From assembly GCA_002110485.1 (NCBI GenBank), contig MOWL01000090.1, positions 248,001-312,000 of the forward strand: a stretch of DNA of 64,000 bases, written 5' to 3'. The notes beneath the pieces were generated by a model. The model was not told the origin of the DNA. It saw only the letters and a list, made by a program, of their open reading frames with translations, and made no database searches. The stretch's first letter is position 1; every line of letters begins with the position of its first letter. Made by a program: the position numbers and the translations under genes. Shown in pieces: positions 35,013 through 46,802 of the stretch. This stretch comes from Emergomyces orientalis. Taxonomy: Eukaryota; Ascomycota; Eurotiomycetes; Onygenales; Ajellomycetaceae.

Positions 35013-37017
35013 CGTAGACGATGTTGCGAACCCGCCGCTTGTCTTGGGAAGAAATTTGTGAGGGGGCGCGCTGGAAGGGGACATTCCATTTGGCTGTCAA
35101 AATTGTCTTGTCTTTCATGTCACCCCACAGGTTTTTTTTTCTATCTTTATTAAATTTTTTTTTAATTTTTTTTTTACATTTATTACTCTTACCAATCTTG
35201 TTGAAAACCAATAATTGAATCTCTTTGCTTTTCTTGGACGACATGTGTCAAGGAGAAAACTCTCCTTTGGAATCTCTCATTTCTCTCTCTACTTTGGACA
35301 TTTTCTTTATACTATTCTATCGCTGTTGGGCTCGTGGAAAGGGCACATACATAACCTGGGAACTTTTTTTTTTTTTTCATTTTTTTTGATTTTTTTGATT
35401 TTTTTGACATGTATTAGCGCACTCCTATTTTTATCATTATAACTTGATCATTACTATATCCCCATTCTATGTTCCCTTCTGCTTTTTTTTTTATGCTTTG
35501 CTTCACTTCATGCCATTTTATTCCTATTGGGACTTATTGGCTTGTTTTTGTTCGGCGTGAAGAATGGACACGTTTTCTCTTAACCTTTTCCTGTCACATC
35601 AATTTTACCGTCTTTCTTCCCTTCAAATATACATGTTACTTACGATTACTTCCATCACGTTGTCCAATTTTTTGTTGTAAATTGGGATATCTCCAACCCC
35701 CTGATACCCCGTGGGCCCTTTCCTTCATTACAATACATTTTTATCTTTCTTCAACTATCGTTACGCCTCGCCATTTTTCTTTTTTGTATCTTCTTTCCAT
35801 TCCTCATATCTCACCCATACCATACCATCCCATACCCCTTCCCCGCTTTCCCTTATCACCTCATTTTCTTTTTCCCTTCCCACTCTACAATCTTCTCTCA
35901 TCTCAGCTGGGTGGCCCTCTTCTTATTTTTCTTCTTTTCTTGCCTACGTTTTTGCCTTTTTGTATATAACTCCATTCCATTTCTTGAAACTCACTCAAAT
36001 TTTTAAGATTAATTTTTCTCTTTCTTATCATCTTTTTTTTATTTTTATTTTTTATTTTTATTTTTTAAACGAGCTCCGTTAGATTGAGCTTGAGTGGGCC
36101 GGCGTGCGGATGCGGATGCGGGGTTGGGGGTATGAAATTGAGGTATATAGGATTGGAGATATTTATAATTACTTTCACTATTCTTATTACTATTCCTATT
36201 ACGACAACTACGACCATCACCGTCACCAAACGATCATCAAAATTATCAACATACACCAACCTAAACAATACCCCTCCTTCAAAACAGCGCAATTTAGTCG
36301 TTAACAAACAGACCTATCCGATCAGATCCGGTATTAGGTCGGAAAGTCGGCATGTCGGAAACATTCCCTTCTTCCTTCCTACTTCCACTCCCACTCGCTC
36401 GCCCTTCCCCTGTTCCCTCGCCTAGCCCCAAGGGTGGTTCAGTTACACACTCGTCATACGTCCATATAATGCGCATACCAAGCCATCCATCCCAATATAG
36501 CAAGGAATGTGAGGATTTGGTTTGTTTGACTTTCAGCCGTATATACTCCGAAAGCATGCTGTTAAAACGAGCCAGTAACAAACTAGCTTAGGCGCTCGAT
36601 GAAGATAAACACATAGACTGATTCCTTATTTTTTCCTCCGTGTTTGATGAGGATGCTGAGTTTTATATTTATATAATATATCGATATTCCATCTTGTGGA
36701 TATTGCCCAGTTACGTTTCGGGGAATTTAATCGCGCGGCACATTGTCCAGTGTTACTGAGAATGAACATGATAAAGACAGCGGGTAGTCCCATCGCGTGC
36801 AATTCACGAATTTATTATGTGAACCATTCAAATTGATATATCGGCGTAAAACAGCCTTAAAACCTCCTCACACAGTAGGACACTGCCGGCCTTGCATACG
36901 ATTTTGACAAACATGAATTTCGATACATAGTGCTGCGAAAATCCAGACTAACCATGCCCGTCGTATCCTCACCCGACCAGGCACCTTATATCCTCACACT
37001 CACTCTGTCCAGGGTGG
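35013..37017. other. T-rich 3' region and intergenic DNA
   Basis: From about 35100 to 36070 the plus strand is strongly T-rich with repeated poly-T runs, probably the 3' UTR and downstream DNA of the zinc-finger gene. No supported gene follows before the DUF3074 gene; open frames here are low-complexity. Confidence 0.5.
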
Positions 37018-37023
37018 GTGCCA

Positions 37024-37088
37024 TACCCTACCCTACCCTACCCTACCCTACTCACCCACCTACTCACCCACCTACTCACCCACCTACT
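37024..37088. repeat. Tandem TACCC and CTCACCCACCTA repeats
   Basis: About five copies of the pentamer TACCC (to 37050) pass directly into three copies of a 12-mer, CTCACCCACCTA, plus a fourth that is partly changed. The repeat ends at the stop codon of the DUF3074 gene, i.e. just downstream of that minus-strand gene. Confidence 0.9.
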
Positions 37089-38140
37089 TACCCCTTTGCT
37101 CATCGACCCACTTCAAAAACAGCCCCACATCATTCGAGATGGCTGCGGGGGTCCCACTATGCTGCAAAAACTCAGGAATCCATCCTCCAGCCTTGGAGCT
37201 TGTGGCCATTATCCACTCGATCTTGCCCGGCCCAGTACTGTCGCCCGCATCTGGGAGAATCCGAACCTGCTCGACTGAGACATATTTTGCCAGAATGGTA
37301 TCCTCTGGTAATGATAGGGACGGAGGGATTGCGGAGGAGTGTATGGGGAGTTGAATGTTTATGAAACCGGAGGGCTGGGTTGAAGTTGGAGATTCTGGGG
37401 GCGTGAAAGCGGTTATCACCAGGGTGAGGAATACACGCGGGGAGATGAGGTTTGCGGGTTGGAAGGTGTGGGTTACGAGGCTGACTGGGTGTTGCAAAAT
37501 CCGTTTGTTAGCTTAAGCCGACATGGTGGCTCGAGGGGCGGGGGGGTTATGCGATTTGGAGATTGGGATTAAGATTGATAAAAACTTAAAATGATAAAAT
37601 ATGCTTACGGCTGGCCCCCACCCCGCTCCAACCTCCCTCGACTTCCACTCCGCTACAATCCCATTTCGCGATGTCCTCTACGGCAGTAATATTCGGCTCA
37701 TACTCCACCTCATTCAACAAATGATTGTCTTTCAAGCCATCAACAAATTCCTGGAAGGACGCAGTCCCCTTCTCAGCGCGATTCTCATGAACGGTTCGAC
37801 GAGCGAACCATTTATCTTCCTTGTTGTCCGCTGCTACACTCTTGCTAGTCAATGGTGTATACTTGAATGTACCAGACGATACTTGAACTTGCGCGCTTGA
37901 AGGCGGTGAATCACGAAGTTTAGGTTCAGCGGTAAATGATTTTCCTGGGAGAGTGGTGGTTATGAATTCAAGAGCCTGCGTGAGCGCAGCATGTAGGAAT
38001 AGTGGGAGAGGAGGGCGGGAGTCAATGGTTTCGCCATTGCCTGAAGGCGGAAACGGGTTGGGGATGGATGGGTGGGCGGGGATTTCGGAAGGGGGAAGAG
38101 GCGCAAGGTGAAGCAAGAAAGGGATTGTACAGGGAGACAT
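37084..38140 (-). CDS. DUF3074 (START-like) fungal protein
   Basis: Exon 1 is 38140-37609, an intron of 124 nt runs 37608-37485 (GTAAGC...CAG, CTAAC branch), and exon 2 is 37484-37084. The join restores the frame (GAS-L-SLVTH) and gives 310 residues, the usual size. The family is recognised from the ordered conserved blocks KWFARRTVHENR, GTASFQEFVDGL, KYVSVEQVRI and IEWIMATSSKAGGWIPEF, ending in DVGLFLKWV. DUF3074 proteins are fungal, distantly related to the START lipid-binding fold, and of unknown role. No signal peptide or membrane segment is seen. Both exons are open. A tandem repeat sits at the 3' end. Confidence 0.9.
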
Positions 38141-38763
38141 GGTTACTCAGGAAAAGAGCAATTGTGGTTTAAGTTCGTTAGGGTGTATCCTATCTCCTGA
38201 GGTGGTGATTACAGTAATTGACGGGTGGTGGTTTCAGGAGTTGCGGCTGAGAGGGGAATATAATTAATTCCCGATTGCCGTCGGAGATAAAAAATGAATT
38301 GGTGACGTAGGCTGAGCGGAGCACATTGTTAAGCGCGCGGTGGCTGGAGGGAAATGTGGCACCAGGACCCGCTTGCCGGTGGAACCTCCACTTCACATTT
38401 GACCTTAAATAGACAACATCCAATTCAAGTTGTGGCATATCTCTCGGAGTAGAACCGTCATGAAAAATAAAAGAACGCTCATGTCTAAGTTTCCTGGATG
38501 CGTGGCCAAAAGCAGTTTATGACGCCCCAAAAGCAAATCCAGGGATATACAAGGTAGCCAACTGTCAAAAAGTTTTTTCCAATTGCCAAAAGAAACAACG
38601 TGTCTCGCATTGCTAGCACTCTGAGTGTCAGACTCAATCATTTTGGCCAAGCAGTTTTTCCCGCATTTGAAACAAGTCCGAGCAGGGATGAAGCTCTTCC
38701 CTCCCCTAAACAAGCGTACTTAAGATAGGGCAAAACAGGTTTCGCAAACACGATAGCTGATAA
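38141..38763. other. Intergenic between DUF3074 and methyltransferase genes
   Basis: About 620 bases holding the promoter of the DUF3074 gene and the 3' region of the methyltransferase gene. A 102-codon minus-strand frame (38713-38405) contains CFKCGKNC, but there is no other support for it as a gene. Confidence 0.5.
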
Positions 38764-39926
38764 TCAATCTGCTGGGTCCGTCAATCTGAGTGGTTTCCGC
38801 GCAAACAGCACATGGAACGGAAGATACGAATGTATCGACGAATCTTCCACCGACTTCCTGACCTCGATATTAAAGACTTCCATTTCCTCCAATGTCCAGC
38901 CCAGTGCTTTCGTGAACGGCTTCATGCTGTCCCCTTGCAATCCGTCACTGATTAGGCAGCGATTATATAAACCGATATTCTTCAGCGGTCTGCTTTTAGG
39001 CCAAGTACCGATGGGCACTTTGAATACTTGTTCTGTGATATTCGTAAACCCAGCGTCACGGAGGTAGCCTGGGTGTTTTTTAGGGGAGAGGAGGTCAACG
39101 TTAAACCTGGCGAGCCCCTCTTTCATGAGATGAAGCCATTTGGCAAATGCATAGTCGTCTGGCATAGAATCGTCGTCGCATTGGGCTTCATAATAGAGTT
39201 CTTGAATTTCGATCCATCCGCCCGGTTTCAATTTACTGTAGGCAGCAATTTATTAGTTCTGGAAGAACTGGTAGGTATCCACCTACATATAAGAGTGATT
39301 AACGGATGACGTACTTATATGCAGCCCTAACAAGTTTTGGAAAATCTTTTATTGCCGCGGTAAGATGTCGAATATGGACAAAATCGAAGTGATCATCTGG
39401 ATGGAGCCATGGGCACTCCGCATCATCAACCATGAATCTCACATTTGGAGGGACCCAGATGGGTTGTATGGGACTCAAATCGATGCCGAGGACATTGGCG
39501 CCAGGGTATTGATCGCCCACTACCGTAAGATGCAGGAGTTAGCATCCGCAAAGTGATAAATATACAAGTACGGGACATCAAAGAATTATAACTGTGGATC
39601 ATCATACTCTCAATCGCCCACACCCCTGTCCCGGTTCCTATGTCAATAATCCTATGCGGACTCTCAAGAGGTGCATAATGCAATTTGCCCCCGCACAGGT
39701 TAACGATCATGGAATGCTTCATATCTTCCCGCTCCTGTTCCCGCTCGTCGTTCGGGAACAGATACGCTCCCTCGTGAAACTTATGGAATCTGCGTCCATG
39801 TTCAAAAACATAGTCGCAAGCACTTGGAGCAAGTGACGATGAGATGGTTGGGTTACTATCAGAGACATACCCACCGTCATTTGCGTCATTTGCGTCGTCT
39901 TCGTCGCCGATTTCGATGGTTGCCAC
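38764..39926 (-). CDS. LaeA-like SAM-dependent methyltransferase
   Basis: Exons are 39926-39608, 39519-39315 and 39235-38764, separated by introns of 88 and 79 nt (GTATGA...TAG with CTAAC branch, and GTACGT...CAG). The spliced frame gives 331 residues. Motif I of class I methyltransferases, IIDIGTGTGVWAIEM, is split by intron 1. The motifs ANVLGIDLSPIQP and FDFVHIRHLT and the block LKPGGWIEIQE follow, in the order seen in LaeA-type and TAM-type fungal enzymes (PF13489). LaeA itself is a nuclear regulator of secondary metabolism, but most members of this group act on unknown substrates. The N terminus is an acidic 35-residue extension before HGRRFHKFHEGAYLFPND. No backbone biosynthetic gene lies nearby. 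Confidence 0.9.
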
Positions 39927-40836
39927 CGCTTGCAGAACAGCGTCGCCGGGCTCCTATAGTTGTTCGTCAGCGGTTTTCAGGCGGCAGCTGCTTGGGGTAC
40001 TGGGAAGAAGATGATTTTGCTTGCCATGTTTTTGGGGAGTTGAGTGACATTAGAGGATTGCTGGAGCTTGAAAAGCGACTGGAGAATTTTAGGTTGCTTA
40101 TAGTATTCTAATAAATTCTGCACTATGTACAGATGACGCGTTTTGGATTATGCAAGGGTGGAAGCATAACTCTAATGAACGTGGCGATGACTAGATAGTT
40201 GAGTTTGCGGGGCGGAAACAAATGCATCGAGTACTTACTATCACAAAATAAACCGTCGATCCCTTACTGTGAGACAGAAGTTTTCAAAAGTGAAGAACTA
40301 ATTTATATTTAAATAAGAAAGGTATTGATTGGGAGGGCAACCTATTTCTCCTGCATCTGGGGGAGCATCATCGAGTTAGATATCATGAAAGATGTAGAGT
40401 ACATGTAAAGCGCAAATGTCATTCAACGTCATGGCAAGCTAGTTTGTGCCTCACTCTTGGCTACCTTATTGATATTATGTATGTATTTGCCGCATCTCAT
40501 ACAGTCCATTATATTCTTGCTCTTGCTGGGAACCCACCTGTGGCACATTTGGAGAGAGGTAGAGTGTCATTTCAACTTTTGTTGTATTTCTAATAACAGG
40601 AGGTGAATTTGTGAACGACACATTAGCTGATTCGCACACAACAGAGACGCATAGTAGTAGTCGTCCAGTTTAAGCATGCCACGTAATTCCATCAGTTGCG
40701 TCCTCATGAGGAGCTCTCTATACACCCCGGCCAACCGCAAATCCTTATTCTTCCATTACCACTCAAATTTCCATGATGTCAGTTGTCCGTAACTTCATCC
40801 TTTCGAACGACATTCAGCCCGAAACCCTCCGCAACA
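39927..40836. other. Intergenic, divergent promoters
   Basis: About 900 bases separate the start codons of the methyltransferase (minus strand) and the RNase III-like gene (plus strand). No gene was seen. Confidence 0.5.
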
Positions 40837-41582
40837 ATGAATACCACTGGGCCTCCCTGCGAAGACAGATTAACCGCCGTTGAGGAAACAACGGGGTATA
40901 TTTTCACCAACCCCGAACTTTGTCTTGATGCGCTCCAGGCTGCGGGGTACGCCGCAGCGGGTGGGAATAAGAGCCTGGCACAAGTTGGAGATGCAGCTTT
41001 GAGGCTAACTCTTGTCACAGTTGGCTTTGGGAAGGGTGCTTCTAGAGGTATGACCGCCGTGCAATTTGTCCCAAGATGAAGAAATACCTGGGGGGCTCTG
41101 TTGGCTGATCCTCAAGTTTGTACTTCCAGAACAAATCTACGGCGTGTTGAGCATCAAAGCGTCAAATAACTATCTCGCTAACCAGGGGTTCAAAAAATCC
41201 TTGGATAAATGTGTTTATCGAACCAAGGGAGTCGTTATCTCCAAGAAGATCATGGCCACCGCGGTCCAAGCCATGCTAGGTGCTGTCTTTCTCGACAGCA
41301 ACAAAAACATTTCAGTCTTCCAGGAAGTCATCACGGCATTGGATCTCTATTGGCATGAAAAAATAAATGATTCAAGAGGTAAAATAGCCCCTCTGGCTGA
41401 TATATTGAAAATCATTTGCGCATGTTGCGCATGTTCACCCTGGCTTCATTTTCACCACACCGCTAGGCGAAGTGTATCCAAGCTTTGTGTGCTAACAATT
41501 TGGCAATACAGGTCTCGATCGCGAAAACCTTGCTCGGAATACAAATTCCAGGGCGGCCGAAACAAATACGACTGAAATATGA
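40837..41582 (+). CDS. RNase III-like domain protein with degenerate active site
   Basis: Exons 40837-41047, 41130-41378 and 41512-41582, with introns of 82 and 133 nt (GTATGA...CAG and GTAAAA...CAG, CTAAC branch in the second), give 176 residues. The protein is one RNase III fold: GYIFTNPELCLDAL, then NKSLAQVGDAALRL, ASNNYLANQGFKKSLDKC, and KKIMATAVQAMLGAVFLDS. RNase III enzymes cut double-stranded RNA using Glu/Asp...Asp/Glu metal ligands. Here the LExLGD Glu is Ala, and the later Asp and Glu of the DxxE block are Thr and Gln; only the Asp of the signature remains. There is no double-stranded RNA-binding domain. The first in-frame ATG is at 40837. It may be an RNA-binding or structural pseudoenzyme; paralogous small RNase III-like proteins are known in fungi. 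Confidence 0.82.
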
Positions 41583-41895
41583 TGGGAAACGAGATGAAAA
41601 TGATAAATTACCAACGGAAGGTGTCATGATGGTGTCATGGATATGGGATGTGGGTAAAGAATGTTAGGGCGTTGTTGGGCAGAATGATATGGTCAACCCA
41701 ACCACGGACGGTATCTCAGCGAGGAGATTGATTTGCGAGTTTGTCGTATGTCCTAATTTCGATACAGCCAAGTACTTACAATGCACGGCTTCATGCAGAA
41801 AGACTTGTTCCGATCGTAAAGATTTTATATCAATGCTCTCATTACAACTTAAGTATATAAAAAAAAAGGGTATCTATAATGCATAAGTAAAATTG
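41583..41895. other. Intergenic, convergent
   Basis: A 313-base A+T-rich gap between two convergent genes; it includes an A-run (about 41861-41868). No gene was seen. Confidence 0.5.
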
Positions 41896-43129
41896 TCAAA
41901 CACGTCGGACGCCAGGCCCGACACTACCAGTATCAAACAGCTCGATAAAGCCAGAGCCCAAGGCCTCCTCCAAAGCCCATCGGAAGTTCATCCCATAAAG
42001 TTCCTTCCATTTTTTGGTTTTTCCGGGTAAGACACCAGAGGATTCACCTCGTGCTCGTTTGGCGGCATTGTAATATACATCAGACTCAACGGCACCATCC
42101 CAGCGGTCCTTAAGGAGGGTTAAGGGGGCTTCACCAGAGCTGGACCTCGTGAGAATGGCCATAATTTGTGCACGAGCCGCGCCTAGCAGGCGGAGATAAG
42201 GACCTAGATTGGGAATGGAAAGAAACATAGTGGTGGTTGCAAATTTCCTTTGTCCGGATGGTGCTGTCTCTTGCCCTGATGACACTGCATTTGAATCATG
42301 GCCCCGTGTTGAAGATGGGATGGAGCAAAGCGAGGTGTCAAAAGATGGATGTTTAGCCAAAGACGATGGGGATACGAGAAATCCGGCTCGAATTAGAGAT
42401 GAAGTCTCCTCTGGAGTAAAAATGCCAGCTGTGACGGCAGATGTCTTGGTATTTTTGCGCAAAGTTTCAAGGAATTTTTCTATCCGCGCAACTTAGAGAC
42501 TCGACCTACAAGAAAACGAAGGGATCTTTCTCCCTGCTCGCTGACATACCTTTTAGATCATCATTTATAGATGAGCTGCCTCGAACTGTCTCCTCCCAAT
42601 CTTGAACTAAAACCAGACAGTCTCCCAGTGCAGCGGAATCTAATCCGCGCCCAGGAATAAAAAGCCTTCGAACCCGAGCCGAATCAACGAGATCAACAAT
42701 CTCTCTCTCGACTTTAGTCGGCGCATTCAGTAACATATGGACATGCGCAACAGAAACGATAGGCGGTAGTGCACGGCGAAAATTTAGCACCTCCGCGATC
42801 CGAGTGCTGTTCATCCCGGCCCTTTCTGGAAGGTCACTGAACATAGTATTGCGAATATACTGGATCGCCTGGATTACACTATTTACTATTGTTGTTTCGG
42901 ATATATACTGGGATGGGCCGACATCAGGGAGGAGGCTCTCCTGGTAATACCCGCTGTGGATGTCATGGCCGCTGTCCGGGGCCGTCTTGCCAAGGCCATC
43001 TGAGCGGCCCGGGCTGCGGAGAGGTTTCGCACGCGGATGGTGCGCGAATGGCGACTGGCGTTTGGACGGCTGGGTACTTGATGATTTCCTGATTCGCGAA
43101 GACTGGGCAGCGGTAAAATGAAGTGGCAT
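41896..43129 (-). CDS. STK19-family protein (winged-helix)
   Basis: Exon 1 is 43129-42550, the intron of 58 nt is 42549-42492 (GTATGT...AAG/TTG), and exon 2 is 42491-41896. The in-phase join (DDLK-VARIEKFLETL) gives 391 residues. The block RVRRLFIPGRGLDSAALGDC followed by LVLVQDWEE is characteristic of the STK19 family (PF10494). Human STK19 was first described as a kinase; more recent work treats it as a DNA-binding winged-helix protein that acts in transcription-coupled repair, and no kinase motif is seen here either. The N-terminal 60 residues are basic and Ser-rich. I chose the ATG at 43129 because the upstream extension to 43240 is hydrophobic and not conserved-looking. Confidence 0.85.
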
Positions 43130-43818
43130 CACGAACAATATCCCACAGAGTGAACCAGGTATGAGGTCAAAGAAAAATACAATTGCAGGCAGACGCACAA
43201 GAAAGTTGACTTCGAGTTTAAGTTGGAGAAGTGTTATCACGTGACAGTCGATTGACTAATATTTTCTACGTCATTCCGTGGTTCGATGTCGTCTCAAAAA
43301 GGAACTCTGGATTTGGACGTCAAAAAAACTCGCATGGAACAACGTCAACTCAACCCAGCTGGATTGAATGAATTGGACTTATTATGTCTCCTCGAATATT
43401 CTCCTTGAGATAGTCTGCGAATAAGGGCCAAGTATCCTACCGTCAACTCGAATTTATACCACGTCAAGCCCATAGATGACGTACTTGTGACCACCCATCC
43501 CACCTCTCGCTAATGTGGAAAAAGCATAACGGCCACCTTGTTTATGATTTCCTTGGAACTCTGGAATCATAAATATAATTCTACCTCTCTGATAAATAGC
43601 GCACTCCTAATTGACAGGAACCCGATCATTTGATGGAGCTTGTGCTACCTTTCTTTTCTTTTCTTTTCTTTGCTTTTCTTTCATTTCTTCTCGTCCGCAA
43701 AATATCCAGTCAACATTTAGGCTCAAGTCTAAAGTCTTATTTCTCTCCGTTTCTATCTCTCCCTCTCTCTATCAAAAGTTCGTTTTATTGTCCTTTGCGT
43801 AGTTAACCTTCAGTCATA
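43130..43818. promoter_or_regulatory. Divergent promoter of the STK19-like and trehalose-synthase subunit genes
   Basis: These 689 bases separate two start codons on opposite strands. A (TTTTC)n pyrimidine block at 43650-43690 and further CT-rich DNA up to 43800 lie before the plus-strand gene. No gene or obvious heat- or stress-element was identified with confidence. Confidence 0.5.
43650..43690. repeat. (TTTTC)n pyrimidine repeat
   Basis: About five repeats of TTTTC with an imperfect sixth, in the leader/promoter of the trehalose-synthase subunit gene. Confidence 0.85.
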
Positions 43819-46802
43819 ATGACGGTTTTTGTCGTGTCCTTGTACGTTCCTCTGCCTTCGGCAGGCATCACACTGGTGTCGTGACTTTCTCTAACCCCCT
43901 TCTAACATAGGTTTCTCCCATATACTCTCAACTTCCATCTCCCTGAAGGTTCGACAAGTAGGCGACCATCGAGCCCTAGACGTCGGCATATACGGGAAGG
44001 GTCTTCAGAACTTCACAGGAAACAACTCGGCAGCCTATTCTCTCAACCTAGAAAATCAAGTTCCTCCTCTTCAAAACCAACGTTTCTCAAAGAGCAAGCC
44101 CAACTATCTGCACTTACATCCGACAAGCCTAAGCTAAAGGCAGATCAGCCCGGATATCCGTTCCCTTCTCACCCTGATCTTCAACCGCTTGCTCCGAGCG
44201 ATCCTCACTCTCCTACCTGGGGAACCAAGGGAGTATTCAACCAACCAAAAGCGCAACCGCTTCGCTCTCCTGCACCATCTGTTCTAGCTCATGGTGTTGG
44301 CATCGACTCCACCCAGAAGGTGGGGGATATTGCTAAACAGCTGGACTCAACTCAACCACTCGCTGAAAACCAGCTTTTTTCGGAGGCAGATTGGACCATA
44401 GAACCGTCAGAGCAAGGGAATGGTGGGCTCCGGAACGCTGTTCGCTCTGCTGCGGACGCTGGCCTTCTCAAGGACAAGCTATGGGTCGGAACTCTTGGCA
44501 TGCCCACCGATGCATTAGACGACCACGCCAAGGATACGATTGCCGAAAAGTTAGAGGTGGACTTTGACTCATTGACTGTCTACGTGGACGACAGCGACCT
44601 TGATGGTCATTATCTCCACTTTTGCAAAACAATCCTTTGGCCTGTTTTCCATTATCAGATCCCTGACAACCCGAAGAGTAAAGCTTATGAGGATCACTCA
44701 TGGGTATACTATGTCAGAGTCAACCAAGCGTTTGCGGACCGCATTGTTCGCAACTGGAAGCGTGACGATATCATCTGGATTCATGATTACCACTTACTAC
44801 TGGTTCCCGCGATGGTACGAAAACAGATTCCTGAGGCTCAAATAGGGTTCTTCCTCCATATCGCGTTTCCATCGTCTGAAGTGTTTCGCTGCCTGGCCGT
44901 TCGGGAAGAGCTATTAAAGGGCATGCTAGGAGCTAATCTGATAGGCTTCCAAACACAAGAATACTGCCACCATTTCTTGCAAACCTGCAGTCGCATACTT
45001 ACTGTCGAAGCCACAAATGAAGGTGTCCAACTAGAGGATCGCTTCGTTAACGTTGGGACTTTCCCGATTGGGATTGATGTAAAAGCTTTGGACCGAAGAC
45101 GTGAAGGAGAGGACGTTACTCAATGGATGCGCATCATTAAGGAAAAATATAATGGAAAACATCTTGTTGTGGCCCGCGACAAGCTAGACAATATCCGAGG
45201 GGTGAGACAGAAACTACTCACATACGAACTTTTCCTGCGAAAATACCCGCAGTGGCAAGACAAGGTATCAACTTTATTCGTTCTTGCGGTCCTGGGAAAT
45301 TCTATCGTTTCCTACGTCCGTGTTGTGTGCATTATGAACTTTCACTAATTCTCGTGATGAAGGTGGTTTTGATCCAAGTTGCCTTGCCGTCCACAGACCA
45401 ATCCGAGCTCGATGCGACTGTTTCAGATATAGTCACGCGAGTGAACTCTGCTAATTTCAGTTTAGCGCATCAGCCTCTGGTGTTTTTGAAGCAGGATATC
45501 AGCTTCCCTCAGTATCTCTCTTTAGTCACCATGGCCGATGTCCTAATGGTCACTAGCCTTAGGGAAGGCATGAACCTCACAAGTCATGAATTTATTCACT
45601 GCCAAGATGGCAAATATTCGGACAAAAAGCATGGTTCTCTTATCCTTAGTGAATTCACTGGCAGTGCGTCCCTCTTCGAAGGACACCCGTTGCTAGTCAA
45701 TCCCTGGAACTACAAGCAATGCGCTGAGGCGTTGAATACTGCTCTGGAAATGAATCCAGAACAGAAGGAGCGCGATTGGACGAAGCTAAATGATATAATC
45801 ATGAAACATACGACTACAAGTTGGTTCAAAAATTTCACTGGGGCCCTCTCGAAGGCTTGGAGCGAGCAATCCTTGCGCGATAACGTGTCCATACCTCGGC
45901 TATCAGTAAGTGGTATCTCAGCTAAATATAAAGAATCTTCGAGTCGATTGTTCATCCTCGACTATGAGGGCACCCTAGCATCCTGGGGATCGCCAACCAG
46001 CATCGTTTTGACCACGCCGAAACGCGCCATTGATACTTTAAATGACCTGATTGAGGACCCCAAAAATATAGTCTATGTGATGAGTTCCAGAATGCCTGAG
46101 GAAATGGAACGACTCTTCCGCCGTGTTGCAGGTTTAGGTCTGATTGCAGAAAACGGACGTTACGTTCGCGAAGCGCATGCAGAAGATTGGATTAAACTCG
46201 TGAGCGACGAGCAAACCACCACGTGGAAGGATGGGGTGGCGGACATGATTCGCTATTTCCAGGAACGTACCGAAGGTAGCTGGGTCGAGCACATGCACTC
46301 TTCCCTAGTTTTTCATTTCGCGCACGCTGAGGACCCTCAAACCGCCGAACGACATGCTTCTGAGTGCGCAAACCATATCAACGACACTTGCGCGAATCAT
46401 CACGTCCACGCCGTCGTGGATCAGGATGCTCTTATTATCGAGCCGATTGCCCCGAACAAGGCTACAGCTGCACGTGTGGTACTCGAGGGTATCCAGAAAT
46501 CTGCTCAGTCCTCTAACAGCCAGGGGCCGGACTTCCTTTTCGTAGTTGGCGATGGTCGGGAGGATGAGGTTATCTTCCGCTGGGCAAATGAAGTGGGCTG
46601 CCAAAAGACAATTAAAAACGTACACACTGTGACGCTGGGGTCGAAGAATACGGAGGCAGCAGCAACATTAACACAGGGGGTGACTGGTACGTTTTACTTG
46701 GAACAAAATTCGAGAAGGAAGAAGGACTTGCTAATACAATAGGATGTAGGTGTACTTTCTTGTCTTCAGAAATTGGCTGCCATCTCGCAGTCGGGGCAGT
46801 GA
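43819..46802 (+). CDS. tpsC: Trehalose synthase complex regulatory subunit (Tps3/Tsl1/TpsC type)
   Basis: Four exons: 43819-43841, 43911-45264, 45363-46686, 46750-46802; introns of 69, 98 and 63 nt. The first exon of 23 nt encodes MTVFVVSL, and splicing gives MTVFVVSLFLPYTLNFHLPE, the conserved N terminus of Tps3-like proteins. The last exon gives GVTGVLSCLQKLAAIS. The product has 917 residues. A glycosyltransferase-20 domain occupies about residues 190-640, with IHDYHLLLVPAMVRK, FFLHIAFPSSEVF and LIGFQT. A HAD-like phosphatase domain follows at about 655-900, where the nucleophile motif DxDxT is DYEGT and the later GDDxTDE is GDGREDE. These changes indicate a regulatory subunit rather than an active trehalose-6-phosphate phosphatase. 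In yeast, Tps3 and Tsl1 regulate the cytosolic complex with Tps1 and Tps2. The name tpsC is from family placement. Confidence 0.88.

Noticed and set aside
35469..36082. 166- and 123-codon Phe/Leu-rich frames
   Set aside because: Translations of a T-rich 3' region; hydrophobic by composition rather than true membrane proteins.
37024..37050. Interstitial telomere
   Set aside because: The unit is TACCC, not CCCTAA, and it merges into an unrelated 12-base repeat.
38405..38713. 102-codon minus-strand frame with CFKCGKNC
   Set aside because: Only one Cys pair pattern, no further zinc-binding residues and no homologous block seen.
38764..43129. Secondary-metabolite cluster around the LaeA-like methyltransferase
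   Set aside because: No polyketide synthase, peptide synthetase, terpene cyclase or P450 gene lies near it.
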